DNA of 64,000 bases, taken from contig NZ_BDAZ01000035.1 of assembly GCF_001612725.1 (NCBI RefSeq), positions 62,001 through 126,000 of the forward strand, in the 5' to 3' direction. Every line of letters begins with the position of its first letter. The first letter of the stretch is position 1. The position numbers and the translations under genes are program-made. The DNA comes from Nocardia anaemiae NBRC 100462 (GTDB lineage: Bacteria; Actinomycetota; Actinomycetes; Mycobacteriales; Mycobacteriaceae). The notes under the pieces were generated by a model. That model searched no databases. It was not told where the DNA came from and worked only from the letters and a program-made list of their open reading frames with translations. Shown here piece by piece: positions 16,360 through 24,866 of the stretch.

Positions 16360-17121
16360 ATGCAGCGTATCCACAATGCGATCCAGCTCACAGGACTGAG
16401 CCGGGAAGAGCTCGCCGACCTGTACGCCTACCCCACCGAACTCCAGGCCCCTTGGGTCCGCGCCAATTTCGTCTCCAGCATCGACGGCTCCGCCACCAGC
16501 GACAATGTCTCCGAGGGCCTCGGCACCCCGGCCGACAAAACCGTTTTCATGCTGTTGCGCCAATTGTCCGATGTGATCGTGATCGGCGCCGGCACCGCGC
16601 GGGCGGAGAACTACGGCGGCGCCGGGACCGACCCCGTCTTCCGGCGCGCACTGTACGACCGCGGGATCGGCGGACATCGCGACGGCGCGCCGCCGCCGAT
16701 CGCCGTGGTCACCGCGAGCGCCGCGCTGGAGCCGGGCGCGCGGCTGTTCACCGAAACCAAGGTTCCGACGCTGATCATTACCACCAGCACCGCGCCGGAG
16801 GATCGCAAACAGCAGCTCGCCGATGCGGGCGCGCACGTCATCGAGGCGGGCGGTGTCGCGATCACCCCGCAGGGCCTGCTCAACACGCTCACCGACCTCG
16901 GGCTGCGGCGCGTGCTGTGCGAGGGCGGACCGCATCTGTTCGGTGAGCTGCTGGAGGCGGACGCGGTCGACGAACTGTGCGTCACCACCGCGCCGATCCT
17001 GGTGGGCGGCACCGCCCGCCGAATCTCACTGTCCGCCCACGAGTTCCGGGTACCGATGGTGCGCAGGCATATCCTGCTCGACGACGATGGCACCATGCTT
17101 GCCCGCTGGACCCGTTCATGA
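16360..17121 (+). CDS. Pyrimidine reductase family protein (RibD C-terminal-like)
   Basis: A 253-residue dihydrofolate-reductase-fold protein corresponding to the C-terminal reductase domain of RibD. Recognisable parts are WVRANFVSSIDGSATSDN at the N terminus, DVIVIGAGTARAENYG for NADPH binding, VLCEGGPHLFGELLE and APILVGGTARRI. It lacks the deaminase half of bifunctional RibD. The M. tuberculosis counterpart (Rv2671) is reported to have dihydrofolate-reductase activity and is linked to para-aminosalicylate resistance, so it may support folate rather than riboflavin metabolism. It is divergent from zapE. Confidence 0.87.
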   Translation: MQRIHNAIQLTGLSREELADLYAYPTELQAPWVRANFVSSIDGSATSDNVSEGLGTPADKTVFMLLRQLSDVIVIGAGTARAENYGGAGTDPVFRRALYDRGIGGHRDGAPPPIAVVTASAALEPGARLFTETKVPTLIITTSTAPEDRKQQLADAGAHVIEAGGVAITPQGLLNTLTDLGLRRVLCEGGPHLFGELLEADAVDELCVTTAPILVGGTARRISLSAHEFRVPMVRRHILLDDDGTMLARWTRS

Positions 17122-17153
17122 ACAAACCGCGCGAACCTGGCAGGCTGTAGCGC

Positions 17154-18710
17154 ATGCGCTGGACTCGAGCCGTCGTGCTGGCATCGACACTCTCGATCAT
17201 GATCGCCGGATGCGGTGCGGGACCTTCCGATCGCCCCGGCGTCGCCGTCGAGCGCGCGCCGCAGGGCGGGGCGGGTCCGCACCCGACCACGGTCATCGCG
17301 CCGCCACCGGATGCCGGTGTCCCCAAAACCGATCTGACCTGGCGCGATTGCACCACGCCGACGCTGGACCTGCTCAGCCTCGGTCCCGCGCCGTCCGGCC
17401 TGGTACTGGAGTGCGCCGAATACACCACGCCGATCGATTCGACCGGCGGTGTGCTCGGCAACTTCCGCACCGGCGCCATGCGGGCCCGGCTGCCGCAGAC
17501 CCCGACCGATGTCGCGCCGCTGGTCATCACCTCCGGCTCGGACCGCTCCTCGACCGCGACACTGGCCGGGCTCGCGGTCGGCGCGGGCAGCGGGCTGCTG
17601 GCCAGTCGCCCGATCGTCGCGGTGGACCGGCGCGGCCTCGGCACCTCACAACCGATCGACTGCATGACCGTCGAGGCCCGCCGCGGGCTGGCCGATAACG
17701 GTCAATTCGGGCCGGGCGCAAGCGATCCCGTCGAAGCGGTGACCGGATTCAGCCAGGACGCCACCATCGCCTGCCGCGACTTCCTGCAGCCCTATGAGGG
17801 CACCTTCGACGCACCGCACGCCGCCGACGACATCGAACAGCTGCGCAGGCAGTGGCAGGTCGATCGGATCGATCTGCTCGGGTCGGGCAATGGCGCGAAG
17901 GTCGCGCTCAGCTACGCGCGGAAGTTCGGCGACCACCTGGCGCGGCTGGTCCTGGACTCGCCGGAGGCCGTCGGCGCCGATGCCGTCACCCGCACCGAAC
18001 AGCGCGTCCAGGGCGCGGAGGCGGCGGTGACCGCATTCGCCCAGCGTTGTACCGGAGTCGGCTGCTCACTCGGTGCCGACCCACGCGCGGCGATCATCGA
18101 TCTGGTGCGCAAGGCAGGCAGCGGCGGACTCGGTGACATCTCCGCGAATGCGCTGCTGACCGGTTTGTCGGGCTTCCTGGCCGGCCCGCGCGACCAGGCC
18201 GCGCATATCACCGAACTCGCCGACGCGCTCTCGGCCGCCGGGCGTGGCGATCGCGGCCCGCTCGGGACGCTGATCCAGCGCGAAACCGCCGCCACCGCGG
18301 CCGACGGTCAGTTCGTCAGCCGCTGCACCGATAACCAGCTGCCGCCGAGCCCCACCAAGGCCAAGGAACTCGCGGACACCTGGGGTACCAAATATCCGAT
18401 CTTCGGCAGGTCGGCCGCGATCGGGATGATGGAATGCGTCGCGTGGCCGGTCAGTGCCGCGCCGCCGCTGCCGGAGAAGCTGGACCTGCCGGTGCTCGTG
18501 CTCGGCGGGGTCGCGGATCCGTTGGTCGGCGACGGCGGTCAAGCCTCGGTGACCGGAGCGCTCGGCGCTGCTGGGGCGCGCAAGGCCGCGATCACCTGGC
18601 AGGGATGGGGTCATCCGGTTTTCGCCCATTCCGGTTGCGCGCAACGGGCTCTCATCGACTACCTGAAGGACGCCAAGCTGCCTGCTGACGGCACTGCTTG
18701 CCCCGCTTGA
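17154..18710 (+). CDS. Lipoprotein, alpha/beta hydrolase of TAP type with altered nucleophile
   Basis: A 518-residue exported protein. A lipoprotein signal (hydrophobic core, then IAGC with Cys22) shows it is lipid-anchored outside the membrane. The body follows the tripeptidyl-aminopeptidase-like hydrolase pattern (VAVDRRGLGTSQPIDC, LARLVLDSPE, VLGGVADPLVG, GWGHPVFAHSGC). At the nucleophile elbow, where these enzymes have G-x-S-x-G, the sequence reads LLGSGNGAK: glycine occupies the serine position and the only serine is one residue early. The acid and histidine are kept. It may be inactive or use another residue. It occupies the place of M. tuberculosis Rv2672. Confidence 0.8.
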   Translation: MRWTRAVVLASTLSIMIAGCGAGPSDRPGVAVERAPQGGAGPHPTTVIAPPPDAGVPKTDLTWRDCTTPTLDLLSLGPAPSGLVLECAEYTTPIDSTGGVLGNFRTGAMRARLPQTPTDVAPLVITSGSDRSSTATLAGLAVGAGSGLLASRPIVAVDRRGLGTSQPIDCMTVEARRGLADNGQFGPGASDPVEAVTGFSQDATIACRDFLQPYEGTFDAPHAADDIEQLRRQWQVDRIDLLGSGNGAKVALSYARKFGDHLARLVLDSPEAVGADAVTRTEQRVQGAEAAVTAFAQRCTGVGCSLGADPRAAIIDLVRKAGSGGLGDISANALLTGLSGFLAGPRDQAAHITELADALSAAGRGDRGPLGTLIQRETAATAADGQFVSRCTDNQLPPSPTKAKELADTWGTKYPIFGRSAAIGMMECVAWPVSAAPPLPEKLDLPVLVLGGVADPLVGDGGQASVTGALGAAGARKAAITWQGWGHPVFAHSGCAQRALIDYLKDAKLPADGTACPA

Positions 18711-18835
18711 TCGAGCGCATCAACGACACAGCCCTTTAGGGGATCGCCAGCAAGGCGCAAGTCATTTCCCCTAACATCGGCGCGCCAGGCAGGTCCCGGC
18801 AACCGTGCCGTGCGGATCCGGTGTACCGTGCCCCA

Positions 18836-20182
18836 GTGTTACTTCGACAGCTCGAGCCTCGCACCGCTCGCACCACCGCCGAGGTGATCAAGTTCGCACT
18901 CTGGCCGCTCGCGGTCATGACTGTGCTCAACCGGATCTTCATCAAGGCAGTCAACGGGTTCATCACCGATGACTTCAAACCGGTCTACAACGCGTCGCTG
19001 GCCTTCCTCAACCACCGACCGGTGTACACGGCGGATTACAACCTGGTGGATCCGCACTACCTGTATCCCCCGAGCGGCACGCTGCTGATCGCGCCCTTGG
19101 CGCTGATCGATCCGGAGAAGTCGCGCTGGTGCTTCATCCTGCTGAATGCCGCCGCCATCATCGTGGCCTGGTACCTGCTGCTCAAGCTGTTCAAGTTCAC
19201 GCTGTCCTCGGTGGCGGCCCCGGCGCTGCTGCTGGCCATGTTCAGCTCCGAAACAGTCATCAACACATTGGTTTTCACCAATGTGAACGGATGCGTGCTG
19301 CTGGCCGAGGTGGCCTTCATCATGCTGCTGCTTGCGCGGCGCGATCTGTGGGCCGGTGCGATATTGGGTTTGAGTATCGCGGTGAAACCGACGCTCGCCC
19401 CGCTGGTGCTGATCGCGGCGGCGCGTGGGCAGTGGAAGGTGTTCTACACCGCCATCGGTATTCCGGTCGCGCTCACCGCTGTCGCCTGGCCGCTGTCGAA
19501 GGACGCGGACAAGTTCTTCACCCGGACGGCGCGCTACCTCTTCGAATCCCGGGACTACTTCAACAGCGCGATCGTCGGCAATGCGGCTTATTACGGTCTC
19601 CCGCCGTGGCTGACCTGGGGCATTCGCATCGTGATGGGCTTGGTAGTGGCCATCTCGCTGTGGCTGCTGTACCGCTACTACCGCGACGACGAACTGTTCT
19701 TCGTGACGACCTCGTCCGGTGTGCTGATGACCGCGTTTTTCCTGCTGTCCTCACTGGGGCAGATGTACTACTCGATGATGCTGTTCCCGCTGCTGATGTC
19801 GGTGGTGCTGCGCAATTCGGTGATGCGCAACTGGCCGGCATGGCTGGCGGTCTTCGGATTCATGTCCTATGACAAGTGGCTCTCGGACCGCTGGCAGGGC
19901 CTCGGGCGCAACCTGGAGTATCTGCGTATCACCTTCGGCTGGGGCCTGCTGCTGATCGTCATCGCGTGTGTGCTCGTCGATCGGTATCTGGCGGCACGAA
20001 GGGAAGGTCGGCTGCCGTTCGGAATCGATCCGGAGTGGATGCGCTCGGCGCCGGATTCGCGGGATTCCGCCGACGATGCGCCGCGGGTGGTCGAGCCGGA
20101 GACGGCATACGAAAGCACTCCGCAGGAGGCGACGAACGGCAGCGAATTGCTCGACGAACCACGCGCGAGTGCGCTCAAGTAG
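18836..20182 (+). CDS. aftC: Alpha-(1->3)-arabinofuranosyltransferase AftC
   Basis: A 448-residue GT-C-fold membrane enzyme of the GT87 family with about ten membrane helices. TDDFKPVYNASLAF holds the aspartate pair that binds decaprenyl-phosphoarabinose, and HYLYPPSGTLLIAPLAL, NTLVFTNVNGC, LFESRDYFNSAIVGN and GQMYYSMMLFPLLM match M. tuberculosis AftC closely from memory. AftC adds alpha-1,3 branches to the arabinan of arabinogalactan and lipoarabinomannan. The C-terminal about 50 residues are acidic and disordered. GTG 18836 was preferred over GTG 18821 because a TACCGT -10 box (18824-18829) ends six bases before it. It lies between the lipoprotein gene and msrB, as in mycobacteria. Confidence 0.93.
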   Translation: MLLRQLEPRTARTTAEVIKFALWPLAVMTVLNRIFIKAVNGFITDDFKPVYNASLAFLNHRPVYTADYNLVDPHYLYPPSGTLLIAPLALIDPEKSRWCFILLNAAAIIVAWYLLLKLFKFTLSSVAAPALLLAMFSSETVINTLVFTNVNGCVLLAEVAFIMLLLARRDLWAGAILGLSIAVKPTLAPLVLIAAARGQWKVFYTAIGIPVALTAVAWPLSKDADKFFTRTARYLFESRDYFNSAIVGNAAYYGLPPWLTWGIRIVMGLVVAISLWLLYRYYRDDELFFVTTSSGVLMTAFFLLSSLGQMYYSMMLFPLLMSVVLRNSVMRNWPAWLAVFGFMSYDKWLSDRWQGLGRNLEYLRITFGWGLLLIVIACVLVDRYLAARREGRLPFGIDPEWMRSAPDSRDSADDAPRVVEPETAYESTPQEATNGSELLDEPRASALK

Positions 20183-20229
20183 CAATGGCACATTCGGCGC
20201 ATGCGTCGAAAACCTATTAGCGTGGAGCA

Positions 20230-20673
20230 ATGAGTTCTGACGCCGACACGTCCCTACCCGCGCCCCGGATCCAGCTCACCCCACAGCAGTGGAAGGCGAA
20301 GCTGAATCCGGAGGAGTACGCGGTGCTGCGACAGGCCGCGACCGAACGTCCGTTCACCGGCGAGTACACCGACACCAAGACCGAGGGCGTCTACGTCTGC
20401 CGGGCGTGCGGGGCCGAATTGTTCCGCAGCACCGAGAAATTCGATTCGCATTGCGGTTGGCCGTCGTTCTTCGACCCGGCGAAGTCGGAGGCGGTCATTC
20501 TGCGCTCCGACGACACACTTGGCATGCACCGGGTCGAAGTGCTGTGCGCCAATTGCCACAGCCACCTCGGCCACGTCTTCGAGGGCGAGGGATACAACAC
20601 GCCCACCGATAAGCGCTATTGCATCAACTCTATCGCCCTGCAACTGCACCCCTCGGGCAGTGCAGCGGAGTAG
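20230..20673 (+). CDS. msrB: Peptide-methionine (R)-S-oxide reductase MsrB
   Basis: A 147-residue cytoplasmic repair enzyme that reduces methionine-R-sulfoxide in proteins with thioredoxin as electron donor. The zinc site is two CxxC pairs (Cys57/Cys60 and Cys106/Cys109, in CRACG and CANC), the substrate-binding segment is HCGWPSFFDP, and the catalytic cysteine is Cys131 in KRYCINSIAL. The length and motif order are normal. GGAGC provides the ribosome-binding site. It ends before a strong hairpin at the junction with the convergent haem genes. Confidence 0.96.
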   Translation: MSSDADTSLPAPRIQLTPQQWKAKLNPEEYAVLRQAATERPFTGEYTDTKTEGVYVCRACGAELFRSTEKFDSHCGWPSFFDPAKSEAVILRSDDTLGMHRVEVLCANCHSHLGHVFEGEGYNTPTDKRYCINSIALQLHPSGSAAE

Positions 20674-20716
20674 AACGACTGCGGCGCTGAGCGAAAGGTA
20701 CAGACCGACCGGCATG

Positions 20717-20750
20717 TTGCGCATGCCCCGAAAAACTGGGGCATGCGCAA
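20717..20750. terminator. Bidirectional hairpin between msrB and chdC
   Basis: A perfect 13-base-pair stem (TTGCGCATGCCCC / GGGGCATGCGCAA) around an eight-base A-rich loop. It lies between the 3' ends of two convergent genes. There is no long T run, but the symmetry and position suit a terminator or transcript-end barrier for both strands. Confidence 0.65.
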
Positions 20751-20778
20751 ATGGTTGGTGAATCGGACCGGTCAGTGC

Positions 20779-21474
20779 TCAGGGCAGCGCGGCGATGAGC
20801 TTTTCGATTTCGACGCGGGGGCCGGTGAAGAAGGGGACCTCTTCGCGCACGTGCAGGCGGGCCTCGGTGGCGCGCAGGTCGCGCATGAGGTCGACGATGC
20901 GGTGCAGTTCCGGGGCCTCGAAGGCGAGGATCCATTCGTAGTCGCCGAGCGCGAAGGAGCTGACGGTGTTGGCGCGCACATCCGGGTAGCCGCGCGCGGC
21001 CTTGCCGTGGTCGGCGAGCATCTTGCGGCGCTCGTCGTCGGGCAGCAGATACCACTCGTAGGAGCGCACGAACGGGTAGACGCAGATGTAGTTGCCCGGA
21101 TCCTCACCGGCCAGGAACGCCGGAATGTGGCTCTTGTTGAATTCGGCGGGCCGATGCAGCGCCACATTGCTCCAGACCGGCGCGCTGGCCCGGCCCAGTT
21201 CGGTGGTGCGCCGGAAATCCGCGTACGCCGACTGCAGATCCTCGACCCGCTCGGCATGCGACCAGATCATGAAGTCGGCATCGGCGCGCATCCCCGCGAC
21301 ATCGTAGATGCCGCGCACCACGACATCGCGCTCGGCGAGCCCGTCGAAGAACGCCCGCGCCTCCTTGATGGCGGCCTCACGGTCGTCCCCCAGCACCCCC
21401 GGCTGCACCTGGAACACCGAGAACATCAGGTAGCGGATGGTGGAATTGAGTGCTTGATAGTCGAGTCGCGCCAT
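20779..21474 (-). CDS. chdC: Coproheme decarboxylase ChdC (HemQ)
   Basis: A 231-residue enzyme that decarboxylates coproheme III to haem b with peroxide as oxidant, the last step of the haem route used by Gram-positive bacteria. The chlorite-dismutase-like fold is recognisable from [16 protein letters not shown], the [16 protein letters not shown] segment, [11 protein letters not shown] (which includes the active-site tyrosine region) and [18 protein letters not shown] 21474 has AGGAA upstream; the longer frame to 21528 has no support. In mycobacteria it directly follows hemY; here 328 bases separate them. Confidence 0.94.
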   Translation of the reverse strand: MARLDYQALNSTIRYLMFSVFQVQPGVLGDDREAAIKEARAFFDGLAERDVVVRGIYDVAGMRADADFMIWSHAERVEDLQSAYADFRRTTELGRASAPVWSNVALHRPAEFNKSHIPAFLAGEDPGNYICVYPFVRSYEWYLLPDDERRKMLADHGKAARGYPDVRANTVSSFALGDYEWILAFEAPELHRIVDLMRDLRATEARLHVREEVPFFTGPRVEIEKLIAALP

Positions 21475-21802
21475 GATTCCTATCGTGCCACTGCGGCGGA
21501 TCGATGCATCCGCGCGGGCCGTTCCCATGCGAGCGCCACATCCGCGATCTCACCCGTACGGTCGCTGCGTGAACTGCTCGATGCGAATGCGTTGATCGGG
21601 CGTGCCGATTGCGCGAACAGCCCCACCGCCTCGCACCGGGAGTAGCGCTCGTTCGCGGCGGAGACCGTCGACGAACCGAATTCCCTACCGGCGCCGCTCG
21701 GGGCCACGGCACCGCAACCCCATCGCGGCGCAGTGTGGCAGCGCCGATCTCGACTCCGCAGCTCAGATCCAGGCGCTCAGTACCGGTGTGGCGAAGTGCG
21801 GA
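21475..21802. other. Intergenic region between chdC and hemY
   Basis: A gap of 328 bases between two same-strand haem genes that are normally adjacent. A 75-codon frame (21480-21707, minus) spans most of it but resembles nothing I know, has no clear ribosome-binding site, and contains no motif. It may hold a second promoter for chdC. No gene is called. Confidence 0.4.
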
Positions 21803-23164
21803 TCAGGGGGCGGTGGTGGAGGTCAGGGTGCTGGCTATGCGGTGGGCGGCGGCGGTGCCGGAGGCTACGCAGGCGGGGACGCCGACGCCGTGGAGGTAGG
21901 CGCCCGCGATGGCGAGGCCTTCGAAATCGGCTGTGCTGGATTCGATTTCGGCTACGCGGTCGAGGTGGCCCGGGGCGTATTGGGCGAGGCCGCCCGGCCA
22001 GCGTTGGACCACGGCGGAGATCGGTTCGATGGTGGCGCCGGTGACGGTGGCGAGGTCTTCGGTGGCGGCTGCGATCAGGTCGGCGTCGGACCAGGTCTGC
22101 GTGGAGTCGTCACCGAATTTGCCGAACGAGGCTCGGACAGCTGCGGTTTCGCGTTCGGCGAGGTGGGTCCACTTGCGGCTCGACAAGGTGAAGGCCTTGG
22201 CGCGCAGGGGTTCTCCGGTGGCGACCAGGATGCCGGAGTTCTGCGGCAGCGCGGTGTCACGTGGAAGGGCAAGGGCCACAACGACAGACGAGGAGAGCCG
22301 GATGCCCGCGGCGGCTGATGCGGCGGCAGGCGCGAAGGGGCGCAACAGGTTCGCGGTCACGGGGGCGGGGGTGGCGAGCACCACCGCGTCCACCGCGCCC
22401 ACCGGTTCCAGTACCCAGCCGTGGGTCGCGCGGATCAGGTGGGTGGCCGAGGTCGCGGTGACGAATTCCGCCTCGGATTTCGCGGCCAACGCATCCAGGA
22501 GGACCCGGTAGCCGTCGCGCAGGCCGCCGAAGACGGGCGCGTTCGAGGGCGGCGGCATGGCGGCGGCCACCGCCTCGGTGAGGCTCGATGCGCCATTGTC
22601 GAGCGCGGCGGCCAGGGTCGGCAGTGCGGCGCGCACCCCGATGGAGCGCGAACTGCCCGCATAGACGCCACCGAGCAGCGGATCGACGCTGCGCTCGGCG
22701 ACCTGCGCGCCGAACCGGTCGGCGACCAGACTGTAGACGTCGATATCGGCGTCCGGATACCAGGCCAGCGGTCGTCGCACCTCGGCAGCGATCCGCTCCA
22801 TCGTCTCGGCATCGACCAACCCGCGCATCGACTCGGCATCCGACGGAATACCCATCAGCGTGCGTTCCGGCAGCGGATGCGCACGCCCCTGCGCCCAGAC
22901 CAGTGGCCGCAAGCCCGCGGGCACCACCAACTGCGACTCCAGCCCGAGTTCACGCAGTAGCGCGGGCACCTCCGGCCGCCGCCCGACGAATGCCTCCGCC
23001 CCGAGATCCAAAGGCTCCCCGGCCAATTCGCCGGTATACAGAATCCCGCCCAACCGCGCACCCCGATCGATGACCACGATCTCCGCCTGTGCCCCGAGCA
23101 GCCCCCTTAACCGGTACGCCGCGACAAGCCCGCTGATCCCGCCACCGACCACCGCGATTCTCAT
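21803..23164 (-). CDS. hemY: Coproporphyrinogen III oxidase HemY/CgoX
   Basis: A 453-residue FAD enzyme that oxidises coproporphyrinogen III to coproporphyrin III in the actinobacterial haem pathway (often still annotated protoporphyrinogen oxidase, hemG/hemY). The dinucleotide-binding motif VVGGGISGLVAAYRL is at the N terminus, and RGARLGGILYTGELAG, DLGAEAFVGRRPE, the GGVYAGSSRSIGVRAALP loop and the final GLAIAGAYLHGVGVPACVASG are family features. The open frame continues to 23446, but ATG 23164 is where the FAD motif starts. It is followed by chdC on the same strand. Confidence 0.93.
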   Translation of the reverse strand: MRIAVVGGGISGLVAAYRLRGLLGAQAEIVVIDRGARLGGILYTGELAGEPLDLGAEAFVGRRPEVPALLRELGLESQLVVPAGLRPLVWAQGRAHPLPERTLMGIPSDAESMRGLVDAETMERIAAEVRRPLAWYPDADIDVYSLVADRFGAQVAERSVDPLLGGVYAGSSRSIGVRAALPTLAAALDNGASSLTEAVAAAMPPPSNAPVFGGLRDGYRVLLDALAAKSEAEFVTATSATHLIRATHGWVLEPVGAVDAVVLATPAPVTANLLRPFAPAAASAAAGIRLSSSVVVALALPRDTALPQNSGILVATGEPLRAKAFTLSSRKWTHLAERETAAVRASFGKFGDDSTQTWSDADLIAAATEDLATVTGATIEPISAVVQRWPGGLAQYAPGHLDRVAEIESSTADFEGLAIAGAYLHGVGVPACVASGTAAAHRIASTLTSTTAP

Positions 23165-23244
23165 GTCGCGACCGTAGCCCGCCGACCGACCCGCACCGAG
23201 CACACCCCTCACCTTCGTGACCGAGCACACGGTCGAGCAGCGTT

Positions 23245-24780
23245 TCAGCGGTCGCCGCGCAGCTGTGCCCGGATGTCCGGCTTGAGCACCTTGCCGATCT
23301 TCGAGCGCGGCAGGTCGGGCCAGATCTCCACCTGCTTGGGAGTTTTCACCGCGCCGAGGCGTGCCCTGGTGTGGGCGCGCAGTTCGTCGCCGGTCGCGGT
23401 GTGGCCGAGATGCAATTGGACGACAGCGGTGACTCGCTCGCCCCACTTATCGTCGGGAAGTCCGATGACCGCGCAGTCCTGGACGGCCGGGTGGGTCAGC
23501 AGCGCCTGTTCGACCTCGGCGGAGTAGACATTGAAGCCGCCGGTAATGATCATGTCCTTGGCCCGGTCGACGATATAGAGGTAGTTGTCGGCATCGAGGT
23601 AGCCGATATCCCCGGTGTGATGCCAGCCGTACCGCGACACCTCGGCGGTCGCGTCCGGATTCTTGTGGTACCCGGCCATGACCAGCGGGCCCCTGACCAC
23701 GATTTCGCCGCGCTCATCTGCGGGAAGCAGGTGCCCCTCGGCATCCATGATGGCAACGCGAGTGAGCGGAGTGGGCCGTCCGGCCGAGGACAGTCGTTCG
23801 GTGGCGATCGAGCCGTCGGCACGGAAGTGATCCTTCGGAGCGAGCGTGGCGACCATCATCGGCGCCTCGGACTGTCCGAACAGCTGGCCCATGACCGGTC
23901 CGATCCGGTCCAGCGCCGCGGCGAGCCGGGCGGTCGACATCGGGGCCGCTCCGTACCAAAGGCACTGCAGCGAGCTGAGATTCGCCTCCGGCAGCGCTGG
24001 ATGATCCAACAGCATGTAGATGAGTGTCGGCGGCAGGAAGGTGTGGGTGATCCGGTGCCGCTCGATCAGCGTGAGGAATTCACCGAGGTCCGGCGCGGGC
24101 ATCACGACGATCTCACCGCCGAGGACCAGGATCGGAAAGCACAACACGCCCGCGGCATGGGTCAGCGGTGCCAGCGCCAGATAACGGGGTCGAGGTTCGA
24201 ACGGATAACTCATCAGGGTCAGTGCCGTCATCGTCTCGATATTGTGGCCGGTGAGCCGGACACCCTTCGGCCGCCCGGTCGTGCCACCGGTGCCGACCAG
24301 CATGACGAGCTCATCGATCGGCTCGACCTGCCACGGATCATCGGGGCATTCCCGCACCCAGTCGTCGAAAGATGGTGCATCGGCAGCCTTTCCGTCCAAA
24401 CAGACCAGTGTCCGCAGCGCGGGTAGTAGCGGCGCGATGGCGGAAATCAGTGGTGCGAAGGCGGATTGGAATATCAGACAGGTGCAGTCGAACAGGTCGA
24501 GCAGCTCCCGATTCTCGGCCGCCTCGTTGCGCGGATTGATCGGGCACCACACCGCACCGGCACGGGCGATGCCGAAAACACAGGCAAAGGCCAGTGTGTC
24601 GTTCGCCGACAGGATCGCGACCCGCTCGCCGGGCCGGACCCCGGATCGTGCCAGTGCGCGGGCGATCCGCCACGACAACTGCTGTACCTGCGCGTAGGTC
24701 AGCGTGTGCCCGTTCATGGTCAGGCAGGGCGCGGCGGCGCCGAGCGAGGCGCCCTTGTCGAGATAGTCCGTCAAACGCAC
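23245..24780 (-). CDS. Acyl-CoA synthetase / AMP-dependent ligase
   Basis: A 511-residue adenylate-forming enzyme. The phosphate loop is LVGTGGTTGRPKGV, the A5 motif region is GQSEAPMM, then YGWHHTGDIGYLDADNYLYIVDR and KDMIITGGFNVYSAEVE, ending with the catalytic lysine motif PRSKIGKVLK. This is the full set for activating a carboxylic acid to acyl-AMP and acyl-CoA (fatty, aromatic or branched acid). GTG 24780 has AGAGG at good distance. It is the last gene of a three-gene unit with an SDR and a saccharopine-dehydrogenase-like protein. A strong hairpin lies directly in front of it. Confidence 0.9.
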   Translation of the reverse strand: MRLTDYLDKGASLGAAAPCLTMNGHTLTYAQVQQLSWRIARALARSGVRPGERVAILSANDTLAFACVFGIARAGAVWCPINPRNEAAENRELLDLFDCTCLIFQSAFAPLISAIAPLLPALRTLVCLDGKAADAPSFDDWVRECPDDPWQVEPIDELVMLVGTGGTTGRPKGVRLTGHNIETMTALTLMSYPFEPRPRYLALAPLTHAAGVLCFPILVLGGEIVVMPAPDLGEFLTLIERHRITHTFLPPTLIYMLLDHPALPEANLSSLQCLWYGAAPMSTARLAAALDRIGPVMGQLFGQSEAPMMVATLAPKDHFRADGSIATERLSSAGRPTPLTRVAIMDAEGHLLPADERGEIVVRGPLVMAGYHKNPDATAEVSRYGWHHTGDIGYLDADNYLYIVDRAKDMIITGGFNVYSAEVEQALLTHPAVQDCAVIGLPDDKWGERVTAVVQLHLGHTATGDELRAHTRARLGAVKTPKQVEIWPDLPRSKIGKVLKPDIRAQLRGDR

Positions 24781-24819
24781 GGTAATCCTCTACGGAAGCT
24801 GTTGTGGAAGAGGCGGATT

Positions 24820-24857
24820 CGGGCCACGGGTAGACAGCTCTGTCCACCCGTGGCCCG
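24820..24857 (-). terminator. Long near-perfect hairpin inside the operon
   Basis: An 18-base stem with 17 of 18 pairs matched (arms 24820-24837 and 24840-24857, one A/C mismatch) and only a two-base turn. It lies between the stop of the dehydrogenase-like gene and the ribosome-binding site of the acyl-CoA synthetase gene. It could act as a partial terminator, an RNase-stable mRNA end or an attenuator that sets the ratio of the two proteins. Confidence 0.55.
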
Positions 24858-24866
24858 AGGCCGCGA

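Noticed and set aside
21480-21707. 75-codon minus-strand frame between chdC and hemY
   Set aside because: No motif, no ribosome-binding site, no recognisable relative; treated as intergenic.
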